Assembly: GCF_011801145.1 (NCBI RefSeq)
Contig: NZ_CP046172.1
Coordinates: forward strand, 496,001-560,000
Direction: 5' to 3'
Origin: Nocardia arthritidis
Lineage (GTDB): Bacteria > Actinomycetota > Actinomycetes > Mycobacteriales > Mycobacteriaceae
DNA length: 64,000 bases
Position numbers and translations under genes: made by a program. This document shows, one piece after another, positions 1 to 8,445 of the stretch. The stretch's first letter is position 1. Every line of letters begins with the position of its first letter. The notes under the pieces were generated by a model, which saw only the letters and a program-made list of their open reading frames with translations, did not search any database and had not been told where the DNA came from.

Positions 1-30
1 TCCTCTCCGCCACGCCAGCTCGACCATCCG

Positions 31-89
31 AGCGAAGCGAGGGCCGAGCGAAGCGAGGTTCAGGCAGGTGAGCGAAGCGATCCTGCCTG
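31..89. repeat. AGCGAAGCGA direct repeats with small hairpin
   Basis: Three copies of AGCGAAGCGA lie at 31-40, 47-56 and 71-80. The third sits in the loop of a hairpin whose arms are CAGGCAGG (61-68) and CCTGCCTG (82-89). They follow the 3' end of the minus-strand gene that begins this window, so this may be a decaying intergenic repeat or part of a terminator region. Confidence 0.55.
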
Positions 90-103
90 AAGAACCAACG
101 TCT

Positions 104-154
104 GTAGCGCACGACAAAAAGCGGCGCGTCAGCGACGCTTTTGTCGTGCGCTAC
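104..154. terminator. Long hairpin at the gene 3' end
   Basis: The left arm (104-123) and right arm (136-154) form a 19-bp stem with one bulged A; the core pairing is GTAGCGCACGAC with GTCGTGCGCTAC, and the A-rich left and T-rich right arms complete it. The right arm contains the stop codon (CTA read as TAG) of the following minus-strand gene, so the stop is inside the stem. It probably terminates minus-strand transcription. Confidence 0.65.
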
Positions 155-1125
155 CCGCCATCGGGAAGTGAGCGCAGAATGCCGCGCCCGTAGCGCTGGA
201 ACTGCCCGTCGTCGACCATGCCGAGCGAATGCCGCTCGACCAACAGCTCCCATTCCGAATACAGTTGCGCCACACCGGGATCGGCCGGACCCGCGGCACC
301 GTCGGCGCTATCGCGGCGCACCGCGAAATTCACCGCACAGGTGACCCGCTCGGTATCGGCCCGATCGGTACCGGTGAAGTGGAAGGTCATATTGCCGTCG
401 TGCACATCCATGCCCGGTTCGCCGCGGACCGCGCCGATCTCACCGGGCGCGGTGGCCGGGCCCTCGGTGGTGCGCGCCCACATGACGGCGGGTACCGGCA
501 ATTCGTGCGCGTAGCGGTCCCCGGTGCCGATGGAGATGAACAGCAGCCGCCCGGTGGTCGCGGCGAGCAGACCGGGGCCGGTGCCGACCGGCGGCGTCGC
601 CACCGCGATGGCGGTTTCCAGCACGTATTCGTCCGGGGTGACGTACCGGTGCAGCGCGGCCACCGCCGATTTGGCCTCCCGGCGCGGCGCCATTCTGCGC
701 ACGGCGCGCTCCACATCCGCACGGGTCGGGCCGGTCTTACCCCACACCGGCGCGGGCGCGCTGAGATCCGGCGCCGCGACATCGATGCGCTGGGTGGCCA
801 GGATCTGCTCGTTTATCCGGTCCACCATCTCACTGGCGGCGGGCACGTCGTGCTCGGCGATGAGTACCGGCAGCGGGGTGCGGTCGGCAGGCACGCCGGT
901 CAGTACGGGCGTCGGGTAGCGAAGATAGATCTCGATGACGACGGCGTCGTCGGCACGACGATTCAGCCGGACCTTCAACAGATCCGATACCGGGACATCC
1001 AACACCCGCTCGCCGTCGCTACCCGGCCGCAGCACGACCAAACGCCCACGCCCGTGCCGCACTATCGCTGTGGGTGTCCGTAGTTCGACTATGTCCATAC
1101 CCCCTGCGCTCTGTCCGATTTTCAC
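151..1125 (-). CDS. Hypothetical protein with PH-like fold and SHOCT-like tail
   Basis: I do not recognise a named family. The 324-residue protein has a middle segment (about 195-270) with the pattern of bacterial PH-like domains, including the stretch YVTPDEYVLETA followed by GLLAATTGRLLFIS. The C-terminal ~40 residues (ELLVERHSLGMVDDGQFQRY) resemble a short SHOCT-type oligomerisation helix. There is no signal peptide or membrane segment. The GTG at 1125 is chosen because GGAG lies 7 nt upstream; an ATG at 1098 (MDIVELR...) is the alternative but has no well-spaced Shine-Dalgarno. It is divergent from ftsH and ends in a strong hairpin. Function unknown. Confidence 0.6.
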   Translation of the reverse strand: MKIGQSAGGMDIVELRTPTAIVRHGRGRLVVLRPGSDGERVLDVPVSDLLKVRLNRRADDAVVIEIYLRYPTPVLTGVPADRTPLPVLIAEHDVPAASEMVDRINEQILATQRIDVAAPDLSAPAPVWGKTGPTRADVERAVRRMAPRREAKSAVAALHRYVTPDEYVLETAIAVATPPVGTGPGLLAATTGRLLFISIGTGDRYAHELPVPAVMWARTTEGPATAPGEIGAVRGEPGMDVHDGNMTFHFTGTDRADTERVTCAVNFAVRRDSADGAAGPADPGVAQLYSEWELLVERHSLGMVDDGQFQRYGRGILRSLPDGG

Positions 1126-1532
1126 GGTGCGGCTCCGTTCGATTCGCGTGGTGCGCCCTGCCCGATCCGCGCCGTGCGCCTGCCTGGTTCGCGGTCTTCT
1201 GCTACATCGATCGTTACCCTGCGCTACTTCCTCCTGGCCGGTCGTTTGCGCCGTGGGTGTTGTGTCGTCGCTCACGATAGGCCGAACATGCCATGATTGT
1301 GACCACTTGGAGGAGACCCGACCCGGGACATCGGGAACCACCGTCGTTCTCGGGTCGTTTACCTCTTTAACTGCACCAGCAGTCGAACTGCGCGATGTAT
1401 CGACTAGACCGTACGCGGTAACGTGGCATGTCCGCATCCGAACCCCCGGCTTGGAGAACCGGACGCGCCAGACGCATCGCTTAGGCAAGAACCGGAGACA
1501 CCGGAAAGGACTGGCCGCTCGGCCGACGCTCT
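1126..1532. other. Divergent intergenic region upstream of ftsH
   Basis: About 400 bp between the PH-like gene and ftsH with no convincing gene. Open frames cross it on both strands but look like GC-driven read-through with poor amino-acid composition. The ftsH leader is long; a purine run GGAAAGGA (1503-1510) lies over 20 nt before the ATG, too far to be a normal Shine-Dalgarno. Promoters for both flanking genes must lie here but I cannot place them securely. Confidence 0.5.
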
Positions 1533-3932
1533 ATGAACCGCAAGACAGTGTTTCGCACCCTGGCCATAATCGCGGGCATCGTGCTCGTGATCATTGCGTT
1601 CAGTTATTTCAGCAATGACACGCGCGGATGGAAGAACGTCGACACGTCGGTGGCGTTGGCTCAGCTGAACGACAAGGCCAATGTCAAGAACGTCCAGATC
1701 GACGACAAAGAACAGCAGCTGCGCATCGAGCTGAAGAACGGCAACGACGCGACCAGCGGCCAGACCAAGATCGTCGCCAAGTATCCGGGCGGCAGCCAGA
1801 GCGCGGGTCAGGTCTTCGACGCCGTGAAGAACTCCGGCGCGTCCTTCAACACCGTGGTCAAGCAGGAGAGCTGGTTCAGCCAGCTGCTGCTGGTCGTGCT
1901 GCCGATGGTGGTGCTGCTCGGCCTGTTCATCTTCCTGATGGTGCGGATGCAGGGCGGTGGCCGCGGCGGCATGATGGGCTTCGGCAAATCGAAGGCCAAA
2001 CAGCTGTCCAAGGACATGCCCAAGACCACCTTCGCCGATGTCGCCGGCGCGGACGAGGCCGTCGAGGAGCTCTACGAGATCAAGGACTTCCTCCAGAATC
2101 CGGTGCGCTACCAGGCGCTCGGCGCGAAGATCCCGAAGGGCGTGCTGCTCTACGGTCCCCCCGGCACCGGTAAGACGCTGCTGGCGCGGGCCGTCGCGGG
2201 TGAGGCCGGTGTGCCGTTCTTCACCATTTCGGGTTCGGACTTCGTCGAGATGTTCGTCGGTGTCGGCGCCTCCCGGGTGCGCGACCTGTTCGAGCAGGCG
2301 AAGCAGAACAGCCCGTGCATCATCTTCGTCGACGAGATCGACGCGGTCGGCCGCCAGCGCGGCGCAGGCCTCGGCGGCGGGCACGACGAGCGCGAACAGA
2401 CGCTGAACCAGCTGCTCGTCGAGATGGACGGCTTCGGCGACCGCACCGGCATCATCCTGATCGCCGCCACCAACCGCCCCGACATCCTGGACCCGGCGCT
2501 GCTGCGCCCCGGCCGCTTCGACCGGCAGATCCCGGTCGGCAATCCGGACCTGGCCGGCCGTCGCGCCATCCTGCGGGTGCATTCGCAGGGCAAACCGATC
2601 TCGCCGGAGGCCGACCTGGACGGTCTGGCCAAGCGCACCGTCGGCATGTCCGGCGCGGATCTGGCCAACGTCATCAACGAGGCCGCGCTGCTCACCGCCC
2701 GCGAGAACGGTGCGGTGATCACCGGTGAGGCGCTGGAGGAATCGGTCGACCGGGTGATCGGCGGCCCGCGCCGCAAGAGCCGGATCATCAGCGAGCACGA
2801 GAAGAAGATCACCGCCTACCACGAGGGCGGCCACACCCTGGCCGCCTGGGCGATGCCGGATATCGAGCCGGTCTACAAGGTCACCATCCTGGCCCGCGGC
2901 CGCACCGGCGGCCACGCCATGACGGTGCCGGAGGACGACAAGGGCCTGATGACCCGCTCGGAGATGATCGCCCGCCTGGTCATGGCGATGGGTGGCCGCG
3001 CGGCCGAGGAACTGGTGTTCCACGAGCCGACCACCGGCGCGTCATCGGATATCGATCAGGCCACCAAGATCGCCCGCGCGATGGTCACCGAATACGGCAT
3101 GAGCGCGCGCCTCGGCGCGGTCCGCTACGGCCAGGACCAGGGCGATCCGTTCCTCGGACGCTCGATGGGCCAGGCGGCGGACTACTCGCACGAGGTGGCC
3201 CGCGAGATCGATGAGGAGGTGCGCAACCTGATCGAGGCCGCGCACACCGAGGCTTGGGCCATCCTCAACGAATACCGTGACGTGCTCGACGATCTGGCCA
3301 CCGCGCTGCTGGAGCGGGAGACGTTGCACCGCAAGGATCTCGAGGACATCCTGGCCTCGGTCGACAAGCGGCCGCGGATCACCGCGTTCAACGATTTCGG
3401 CGAGCGGTTGCCCTCGGATAAGCCGCCGGTGAAGACCCCGGGCGAACTGGCCGCCGAGCGCGGCGAGGTGTGGCCGCCCGAGCCGGTGCAGAAATCGCTG
3501 ACCGGCGCCGCGGCGGCACAGCGGGAATCCGGGCAGAACGGCTACCCGGCGAATCCGGGCTACCAGCAGCCGCAGTACGGCGGCGGCTACCCCGCATCCC
3601 CGGCCACCGGTTACCCGCTGCCGAACGCGCCGACCCAGGCGTACCCGCGGCAGGGTGGGCACGGTTCGCGTCCGGATTACGGCGCCCCGGCCGGCTGGTC
3701 CGCACCGGGCTGGCCGCCGCGCGACGAACCGCAGCAGCCCACCGGTCAGTCCGGTTACGGCGGTTGGTCGCAGCCGCAGCAACCGCGGCACGGCTATCCG
3801 CAGCAGCCGTGGGGTCAGCATCCGCAGGGCGGTGACAACAACGGCGGCTACGACCACGGCGGCTACGACGATCCCGGTCACGGCGGCGAGCCCGAGAACC
3901 ACGACTGGGATGGACCGAACGGTCGTCGCTGA
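1533..3932 (+). CDS. ftsH: ATP-dependent zinc metalloprotease FtsH
   Basis: Membrane-anchored AAA+ protease that degrades misfolded membrane proteins and selected cytosolic regulators. Two N-terminal membrane segments (about 8-25 and 113-136) flank a short extracytoplasmic domain. Walker A GPPGTGKT is at 208-215, Walker B IIFVDEID at about 263-270, zinc motif HEGGH at 430-434, and the third zinc ligand Asp is probably D506 (SSDIDQAT). The length of 799 residues exceeds the ~610-650 typical of FtsH because of a low-complexity Pro/Gln/Gly/Tyr-rich tail from about residue 640, as in mycobacterial FtsH. It precedes the folate operon, the order seen in mycobacteria. Confidence 0.97.
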   Translation: MNRKTVFRTLAIIAGIVLVIIAFSYFSNDTRGWKNVDTSVALAQLNDKANVKNVQIDDKEQQLRIELKNGNDATSGQTKIVAKYPGGSQSAGQVFDAVKNSGASFNTVVKQESWFSQLLLVVLPMVVLLGLFIFLMVRMQGGGRGGMMGFGKSKAKQLSKDMPKTTFADVAGADEAVEELYEIKDFLQNPVRYQALGAKIPKGVLLYGPPGTGKTLLARAVAGEAGVPFFTISGSDFVEMFVGVGASRVRDLFEQAKQNSPCIIFVDEIDAVGRQRGAGLGGGHDEREQTLNQLLVEMDGFGDRTGIILIAATNRPDILDPALLRPGRFDRQIPVGNPDLAGRRAILRVHSQGKPISPEADLDGLAKRTVGMSGADLANVINEAALLTARENGAVITGEALEESVDRVIGGPRRKSRIISEHEKKITAYHEGGHTLAAWAMPDIEPVYKVTILARGRTGGHAMTVPEDDKGLMTRSEMIARLVMAMGGRAAEELVFHEPTTGASSDIDQATKIARAMVTEYGMSARLGAVRYGQDQGDPFLGRSMGQAADYSHEVAREIDEEVRNLIEAAHTEAWAILNEYRDVLDDLATALLERETLHRKDLEDILASVDKRPRITAFNDFGERLPSDKPPVKTPGELAAERGEVWPPEPVQKSLTGAAAAQRESGQNGYPANPGYQQPQYGGGYPASPATGYPLPNAPTQAYPRQGGHGSRPDYGAPAGWSAPGWPPRDEPQQPTGQSGYGGWSQPQQPRHGYPQQPWGQHPQGGDNNGGYDHGGYDDPGHGGEPENHDWDGPNGRR

Positions 3933-3988
3933 GCCGATGGCGGCCTGACGCCCAGCCGAGTCCCGGCGGCGATTAGGCTCGACCATCG

Positions 3989-4014
3989 GGGTGCCGAGAA
4001 ATTGCCCGGCACCC
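3989..4014 (+). terminator. Hairpin between ftsH and folE
   Basis: An 8-bp stem GGGTGCCG (3989-3996) / CGGCACCC (4007-4014) is followed by GGGATTTT and then, within 10 nt, by the folE ribosome-binding site GGAGGT. It could be an ftsH terminator or a leader hairpin limiting read-through into the folate operon. Confidence 0.4.
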
Positions 4015-4036
4015 GGGATTTTGGAGGTGTCCTCGA

Positions 4037-4717
4037 TTGTCGGCCAACAAATACGTCAGCGATCCGGCGCTGAACGGGGCGGGCAGCGCCGAAGGAAAGG
4101 GTTTGCCCGGCACCGTTCGGGCGGAAACCGTTGCGCTGCATACCGGTAGGCCGTTCGATCAGGCTCGGGCCGAGGCCGCGATTCGGGAACTGCTGATCGC
4201 GGTCGGCGAGGATCCCGATCGCCCCGGCCTGCTCGAGACCCCGGCCCGGGTGGCGCGCGCCTATCGCGAGATGTTCGCCGGGCTCTACATCGAGCCGGAT
4301 ACGGTGCTGAACACCACCTTCGACGAGGGCCATCAGGAACTGGTGCTGGTGCGCGATATCCCGATGTACTCCACCTGCGAGCATCACCTCGTCGCCTTCC
4401 ACGGCGTCGCGCACGTCGGCTACATTCCGGGCAAACACGGCCGGGTGACCGGACTGTCCAAGCTGGCCCGGCTGGTAGACCTGTACGCCAAGCGCCCACA
4501 GGTGCAGGAGCGGCTGACCAGTCAGATCGCGGATGCCGTTATGCGCAAACTGGATCCGCGCGGCGCGATCGTGGTGATCGAGGCCGAGCACCTGTGCATG
4601 GCGATGCGCGGAATCCGCAAGCCGGGCGCGAGCACCACCACCTCGGCGGTGCGCGGCCTGCTGCAGTCCAGCGCCGTATCCCGCGCCGAGGCGCTCGACC
4701 TGATCCTGCGGAAGTGA
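4037..4717 (+). CDS. folE: GTP cyclohydrolase I FolE
   Basis: Converts GTP to 7,8-dihydroneopterin triphosphate, the first step of folate synthesis; active as a homodecamer in the cytoplasm. Zinc ligands are visible as C114 and H117 (STCEHH) and C187 (HLCMAMRG). The length of 226 residues is close to mycobacterial FolE (about 200) with a slightly longer N-terminus. The TTG start is supported by GGAGGT 8 nt upstream. It is first in the operon folE-folP-folB-folK; its stop overlaps a possible GTG start of folP, consistent with translational coupling. Confidence 0.96.
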   Translation: MSANKYVSDPALNGAGSAEGKGLPGTVRAETVALHTGRPFDQARAEAAIRELLIAVGEDPDRPGLLETPARVARAYREMFAGLYIEPDTVLNTTFDEGHQELVLVRDIPMYSTCEHHLVAFHGVAHVGYIPGKHGRVTGLSKLARLVDLYAKRPQVQERLTSQIADAVMRKLDPRGAIVVIEAEHLCMAMRGIRKPGASTTTSAVRGLLQSSAVSRAEALDLILRK

Positions 4718-4728
4718 GTGACGGTCCG

Positions 4729-5607
4729 ATGACCAGACCCGGGAGCGTCGGCCCGCGCGGTGGTCGTTCCTGCGTGGTCATGGGCGTCGTGAACGTCACA
4801 AGCGATTCGTTTTCCGACGGCGGCAAATACCTCGACACCGAGCTCGCCATCGCGCACGGGGTCGAGCTCTATCGCGCGGGCGCCGACATCATCGATGTCG
4901 GGGGCGAGTCGACCCGGCCCGGCGCGGTCCGGATCGATCCGGAGACCGAGGCGGCGCGGGTGGCGCCGGTGATCGCCGGGCTGGTCGCCGCGGGCGTGCC
5001 GACCAGCGTCGACACCATGCGGGCCGGGGTCGCCGAGGCGGCGCTCGCGGCGGGTGTATCGGCGGTGAACGACGTCTCCGGCGGCCGTGCCGATCCCGAT
5101 ATGGTGAAAGTCGTTGCGGCCGCGGATGTTCCGTGGATCCTCATGCATTGGCGGGCGGGCGCCGACTATCGGCACACCGGCCCGGCCGACCACTACGACG
5201 ATGTGGTCGCCGAGGTGCGTGCCGAACTGGGCGCGCAGGTGGACAAGGCCGTCGCCGCGGGTGTGGACCCGTCGCGGCTCATCCTGGATCCCGGCCTGGG
5301 TTTCGCCAAGAACGCCGAACACAATTGGGCATTGCTGGCCGCGCTGCCCGAATTCGTCGCGGGCGGCCTGCCGATCCTGATCGGCGCCTCCCGCAAACGG
5401 TTCCTCGGCACGCTGCTCGCCGACGAATCGGGTCCCCGCCCACCCGACGGCAGGGAGACCGCCACCGCGACCATCTCCGCGCTGGCCGCCCTGCACGGCG
5501 CATGGGGTGTGCGCGTGCACGATGTGCGCGCCTCGCTCGACGCCATCGCCGTCACCGACGCCTGGCAGCGCGCCGCCGGGCCGAGAACCCGAGAGGCCAT
5601 CGCATGA
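4729..5607 (+). CDS. folP: Dihydropteroate synthase FolP
   Basis: Condenses 6-hydroxymethyl-dihydropterin pyrophosphate with p-aminobenzoate to dihydropteroate; it is the sulfonamide target. The 292-residue TIM barrel shows the DHPS signature MGVVNVTSDSFSDGG, the pABA/pterin loop GGESTRPGA and the conserved SRKRF lysine region. An ATG at 4729 is chosen; GTG at 4714, overlapping the folE stop as GTGA, would add five residues and cannot be excluded. Its TGA overlaps the ATG of the mini-ORF that follows. The complete active-site motifs argue for the functional FolP1 type rather than the FolP2 paralogue. Confidence 0.95.
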   Translation: MTRPGSVGPRGGRSCVVMGVVNVTSDSFSDGGKYLDTELAIAHGVELYRAGADIIDVGGESTRPGAVRIDPETEAARVAPVIAGLVAAGVPTSVDTMRAGVAEAALAAGVSAVNDVSGGRADPDMVKVVAAADVPWILMHWRAGADYRHTGPADHYDDVVAEVRAELGAQVDKAVAAGVDPSRLILDPGLGFAKNAEHNWALLAALPEFVAGGLPILIGASRKRFLGTLLADESGPRPPDGRETATATISALAALHGAWGVRVHDVRASLDAIAVTDAWQRAAGPRTREAIA

Positions 5608-5684
5608 CCGAGTCAGGGCCCGGAGGAGGCAGCCTGCGTAACCACGGAGGGCCCCTCGGGCAGGCAAAGAAGGTAACAGCATGA
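5604..5684 (+). CDS. Linker mini-ORF between folP and folB (26 aa)
   Basis: ATG at 5604 overlaps the folP stop (ATGA) and its TGA at 5682-5684 overlaps the folB ATG at 5681. The peptide begins MTESGP, contains a ten-residue insert ([10 protein letters not shown]) and ends [10 protein letters not shown]. The same start and end sequence recurs in a 15-residue mini-ORF between ispD and ispF. The conserved sequence and double ATGA overlap suggest a mobile or duplicated translational-coupling linker rather than a functional peptide. Whether it is translated is inferred. Confidence 0.6.
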   Translation: MTESGPGGGSLRNHGGPLGQAKKVTA

Positions 5685-6103
5685 CCGGATCCGAAGTTTT
5701 TGTGGCACAGAGTGATCCGATGATCGAGCGGGGTGTCGACCAGATCCAGCTGCGCGGGCTGCGCGCCTTCGGCCACCACGGCTGCTTCGAACACGAGCGC
5801 CGCGACGGGCAGGAGTTCGTCGTCGACCTGAACCTGTGGGTGGATTTCGCCGCGGCCGCGGCATCCGACGATCTGGCGACCACCGTCGATTACGGTGCGC
5901 TGGCCGAGCGGGTGGTCGCGATCATCCAGGGCCCGCCGCGCAACCTCATCGAGAAGGTGGTCTCCGAGATCGCCGACGAGGTGATGACGGATCCGCGGAT
6001 CGAATTCGTCGAGGTGGTGCTGCACAAGCCGCATGCGCCGATCCCGCACCCGTTCGACGATGTTCGCGTCGTCACCACCCGGCAGCGTCGGGAGGCGGAA
6101 TGA
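5681..6103 (+). CDS. folB: Dihydroneopterin aldolase FolB
   Basis: Cleaves 7,8-dihydroneopterin to 6-hydroxymethyl-dihydropterin and glycolaldehyde. The 140-residue protein has the FolB core [17 protein letters not shown] and a C-terminal [17 protein letters not shown], which carries the conserved lysine and pterin-binding residues. The N-terminal ~18 residues extend beyond the usual start, so an internal ATG (MIERGVDQ) is possible. The annotated ATG overlaps the stop of the upstream mini-ORF, which favours it. Confidence 0.94.
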   Translation: MTGSEVFVAQSDPMIERGVDQIQLRGLRAFGHHGCFEHERRDGQEFVVDLNLWVDFAAAAASDDLATTVDYGALAERVVAIIQGPPRNLIEKVVSEIADEVMTDPRIEFVEVVLHKPHAPIPHPFDDVRVVTTRQRREAE

Positions 6104-6116
6104 TTCGGGAGTCGGC

Positions 6117-6665
6117 GTGACGCGCGCCGTACTGTCGATCGGCTCGAATCTCGGTGATCGGTTGGCGCATCTGCGCGGTGTCGTCACCGGATTCGGCGCG
6201 CGGGTGGTAGCGGTGTCGCCGGTGTATTCGACCGCACCGTGGGGCGGGGTCGAGCAGGACGACTACCTGAATGCCGTTGTGCTGGTGGACGATCCGGCCG
6301 CGGACTGTTTCGATTGGCTGCGCCGCGGCCAGGAGTTGGAGCGGGCGGCCCACCGGGTGCGTGAGGTGCGTTGGGGCGCAAGGACGCTCGATGTCGACGT
6401 GGTCTGGTGCGGTGACGGCGCCGCCGCCGTGGAAAGCGCCGATCCGGAGCTGACCCTGCCGCATCCGCAGGCGCACAATCGCGCCTTCGTGCTTATTCCA
6501 TGGCTCGATGTGGAGCCGGACGCGGTATTGCCGGTCGGCGGCCGTGTCCGGCCGGTGCGCGAGTGGCTCGCGGATCTCGACCCGGCCGAGCGCGCGGGCG
6601 TGCGGCCGACCGAGCTGAGCCTGACCGCGACTTCGCCGGTGGGACAGAAGGATTCGGCATCGTGA
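6117..6665 (+). CDS. folK: HPPK, 6-hydroxymethyl-dihydropterin pyrophosphokinase FolK
   Basis: Transfers pyrophosphate from ATP to 6-hydroxymethyl-dihydropterin, giving the substrate of FolP. The 182-residue protein starts AVLSIGSNLGDR (ATP/pterin site) and carries the HPPK signature RWGARTLDVDVVW with both magnesium-binding aspartates, then LPHPQAHNRAFVLIPW. The GTG start has CGGGAG 5 nt upstream. Its TGA overlaps the next gene's GTG (GTGA). The window therefore encodes folE, P, B and K in one operon. Confidence 0.95.
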   Translation: MTRAVLSIGSNLGDRLAHLRGVVTGFGARVVAVSPVYSTAPWGGVEQDDYLNAVVLVDDPAADCFDWLRRGQELERAAHRVREVRWGARTLDVDVVWCGDGAAAVESADPELTLPHPQAHNRAFVLIPWLDVEPDAVLPVGGRVRPVREWLADLDPAERAGVRPTELSLTATSPVGQKDSAS

Positions 6666-7138
6666 AGCTACGCCCGACCCGGATCTTCGATCTTGTCGCG
6701 AATGTGTTCGTCGCCGCGGTGATCGCGTGGATCGGCACCCGGCTCGCCTATTCGAACTTCCCGCCGATCTCCATTTACGCCGGGGCCTCGCTGTATCCGG
6801 TGGCCATCATCGAAACGGTGCTCGCCTTCGTGATCCGGGCCAGGGTCAACGAGCATCGGATCGGCGACGGCCCGCATCAACTGCATCCGATCACCGCGGC
6901 GCGGGCGGTGGCGCTGGCCAAGGCCTCCGCGCAGGTCGGTTCGCTGGCCGCGGGCGTGTGGCTCGGGTTCCTGTGTTGGGTGTTCCCGCAGCGGGATACG
7001 TTGCGTGCGGCGGGCGCCGATGCGCCCGGCGCGATCGTCGGGATGCTGGCCGGGGTGGTCTTGGTTGCTGCCGCGCTGTGGTTGGAGTATTGCTGTCGGG
7101 CTCCCGAGGATCCGACTGATAATCCAGCTACCACATAG
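6662..7138 (+). CDS. DUF3180 membrane protein
   Basis: A 158-residue integral membrane protein with four predicted membrane segments (about 6-28, 33-55, 83-106, 118-142). DUF3180 proteins sit directly after folK in mycobacteria (the Rv3605c position), which is the basis for the family call. The GTG start overlaps the folK stop by 4 nt, so it is probably translated together with the folate enzymes. Role unknown; its constant linkage to folate genes suggests co-expression but not a proven function. Confidence 0.82.
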   Translation: MKLRPTRIFDLVANVFVAAVIAWIGTRLAYSNFPPISIYAGASLYPVAIIETVLAFVIRARVNEHRIGDGPHQLHPITAARAVALAKASAQVGSLAAGVWLGFLCWVFPQRDTLRAAGADAPGAIVGMLAGVVLVAAALWLEYCCRAPEDPTDNPATT

Positions 7139-7208
7139 CAACTTTCGCCGATCGAATCACCGAACGGGGTTCTGGGCGCGGACGGACATCCAAGCTACCC
7201 TGGCGTCC

Positions 7209-8201
7209 ATGGTTTCACCCTCCCGTAGCAGCACTTCCCGTCGACGGCGGGAGGACGCGGGAAAATTCGTCATCGGCGGACTGATTCTGCTCGGTCTGGT
7301 TGCCAGCGTTTTCCTGGTCTTCAGCAACAGTTTGCAGTTCGTCCGGGTCGGTCTGGTCGCCGCGCTGTGGGCCGCCGCGATCGGCGCGCTGGCGGCGACG
7401 AAGTATCGCAAGGACGCGACGGTCGACAAGGCGAAGGTGCGCGACCTGCAGACCGTGTACGAACTGCAGCTGGAGCGGGAGGTGACCGCGCGCCGCGAAT
7501 ACGAGCTCGGCGTCGAGGCGCGGGTGCGCGCCGAGGTCGGGGCCGACGCCACCGAACTCGCCGCGCTCAGAGCCGAATTGACGGTGCTCAGACAGAGCCT
7601 GCAGCGGCTGTTCGACGGTGACCTGCCCGAGGAACGGCTGGCCGTGCGCGCCGATTCGACCAGGATCCAGGAGCTGCCGAGCGCGTCGGGCGATCTGCGT
7701 GACAATAGCTCCGGGGATGCCGGTATCTGGACCGATTCAGACCAGCAGCAAACCCGCAGCAGCGCGACGCCGATATTCGAGCCGAGCCACCCGGAGCCGC
7801 CGGTTTTCGCCAGCCCATTCGACGAGCCGATCACCGCGGAGACCGCCGCGGTCAACCCGGCCGATATCCACATCGCCGCCGCGAACATCACCGATGCGCA
7901 GATCACCGACGCCGATATCGACGACTCCGGATTCATCGAACCGCTGAGCGGCCCGTCCGGCTGGGCCGATGCGTTCACCGAGGTCGGCAAGGACGAATTA
8001 GCCGAGCCGAAACCCGCCGCGGCCGTGCCCAGACAACCGGCCACCCCGCCGCGTCCGGCCGCCTCCGCGCCGACCATGGGCACCGCGAGCTCGCGCCGTC
8101 GCCGCCGCGACATCGACTCCGACGACAGTTCGACCCGTCGCCTTTCCGTCGCCGAAATCATGGCCAACCTGCAATCCGAAGAGCGCAACCGCACTGTCTG
8201 A
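7209..8201 (+). CDS. Membrane-anchored coiled-coil protein (Rv3604c-like)
   Basis: A 330-residue protein with a basic N-terminus (SRRRREDAGK), two closely spaced membrane segments (about 18-62), then a helical coiled-coil-like stretch (about 70-140, ELQLEREVTARREYELGVEA) and a long acidic, low-complexity C-terminal half ending in an RRRRRDIDSDDSSTRRLS basic patch. It occupies the Rv3604c position between the DUF3180 gene and the DUF2520 gene; I believe the family is DUF6779 but cannot check. It may be cell-envelope associated. Function unknown. Confidence 0.7.
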   Translation: MVSPSRSSTSRRRREDAGKFVIGGLILLGLVASVFLVFSNSLQFVRVGLVAALWAAAIGALAATKYRKDATVDKAKVRDLQTVYELQLEREVTARREYELGVEARVRAEVGADATELAALRAELTVLRQSLQRLFDGDLPEERLAVRADSTRIQELPSASGDLRDNSSGDAGIWTDSDQQQTRSSATPIFEPSHPEPPVFASPFDEPITAETAAVNPADIHIAAANITDAQITDADIDDSGFIEPLSGPSGWADAFTEVGKDELAEPKPAAAVPRQPATPPRPAASAPTMGTASSRRRRRDIDSDDSSTRRLSVAEIMANLQSEERNRTV

Positions 8202-8398
8202 TTCGCAACGCGGCCCGTTGCCCGTGCTGATATCGCCTTGATCGGCGGAGGGCGGCGCGGATGTGAGCCGCAAATCACGTAGCGAGCGCATGGCATCGAC
8301 AAATGCCGGGCCGATATCCTCGTTACGTACGTCTGGTACCCGCACGGCGGGACTGGAACATGATGTTCGATTTGCGGTATTCACCAGCCCCTGCGCTG

Positions 8399-8445
8399 CC
8401 GCCTCCGGGCCTGACGCTCATACCGCGACGAGAGGACAGCGTTGA
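8399..8445 (+). repeat. Degenerate start-site linker, copy before DUF2520 gene
   Basis: The segment TCCGGGCCTGACGCTCAT followed by GAGAGGACAGCGTTGAC resembles the linker before ispF (TCAGGGCCCCTCGGGCAT...AAGGACACCGCATGAC). One reading frame ends [13 protein letters not shown] with its TGA overlapping the TTG start at 8442. That frame is open back to a GTG at 8263, so a small coupled ORF is possible. Relationship to the MTESGP family is tentative. Confidence 0.35.

Noticed and set aside
1126..1488. N-terminal extension of the first gene up to 1488
   Set aside because: The extension has no domain, an Arg/Thr/Ser-rich composition, and would leave only 44 bp for the ftsH promoter; GTG at 1125 has a good ribosome-binding site.
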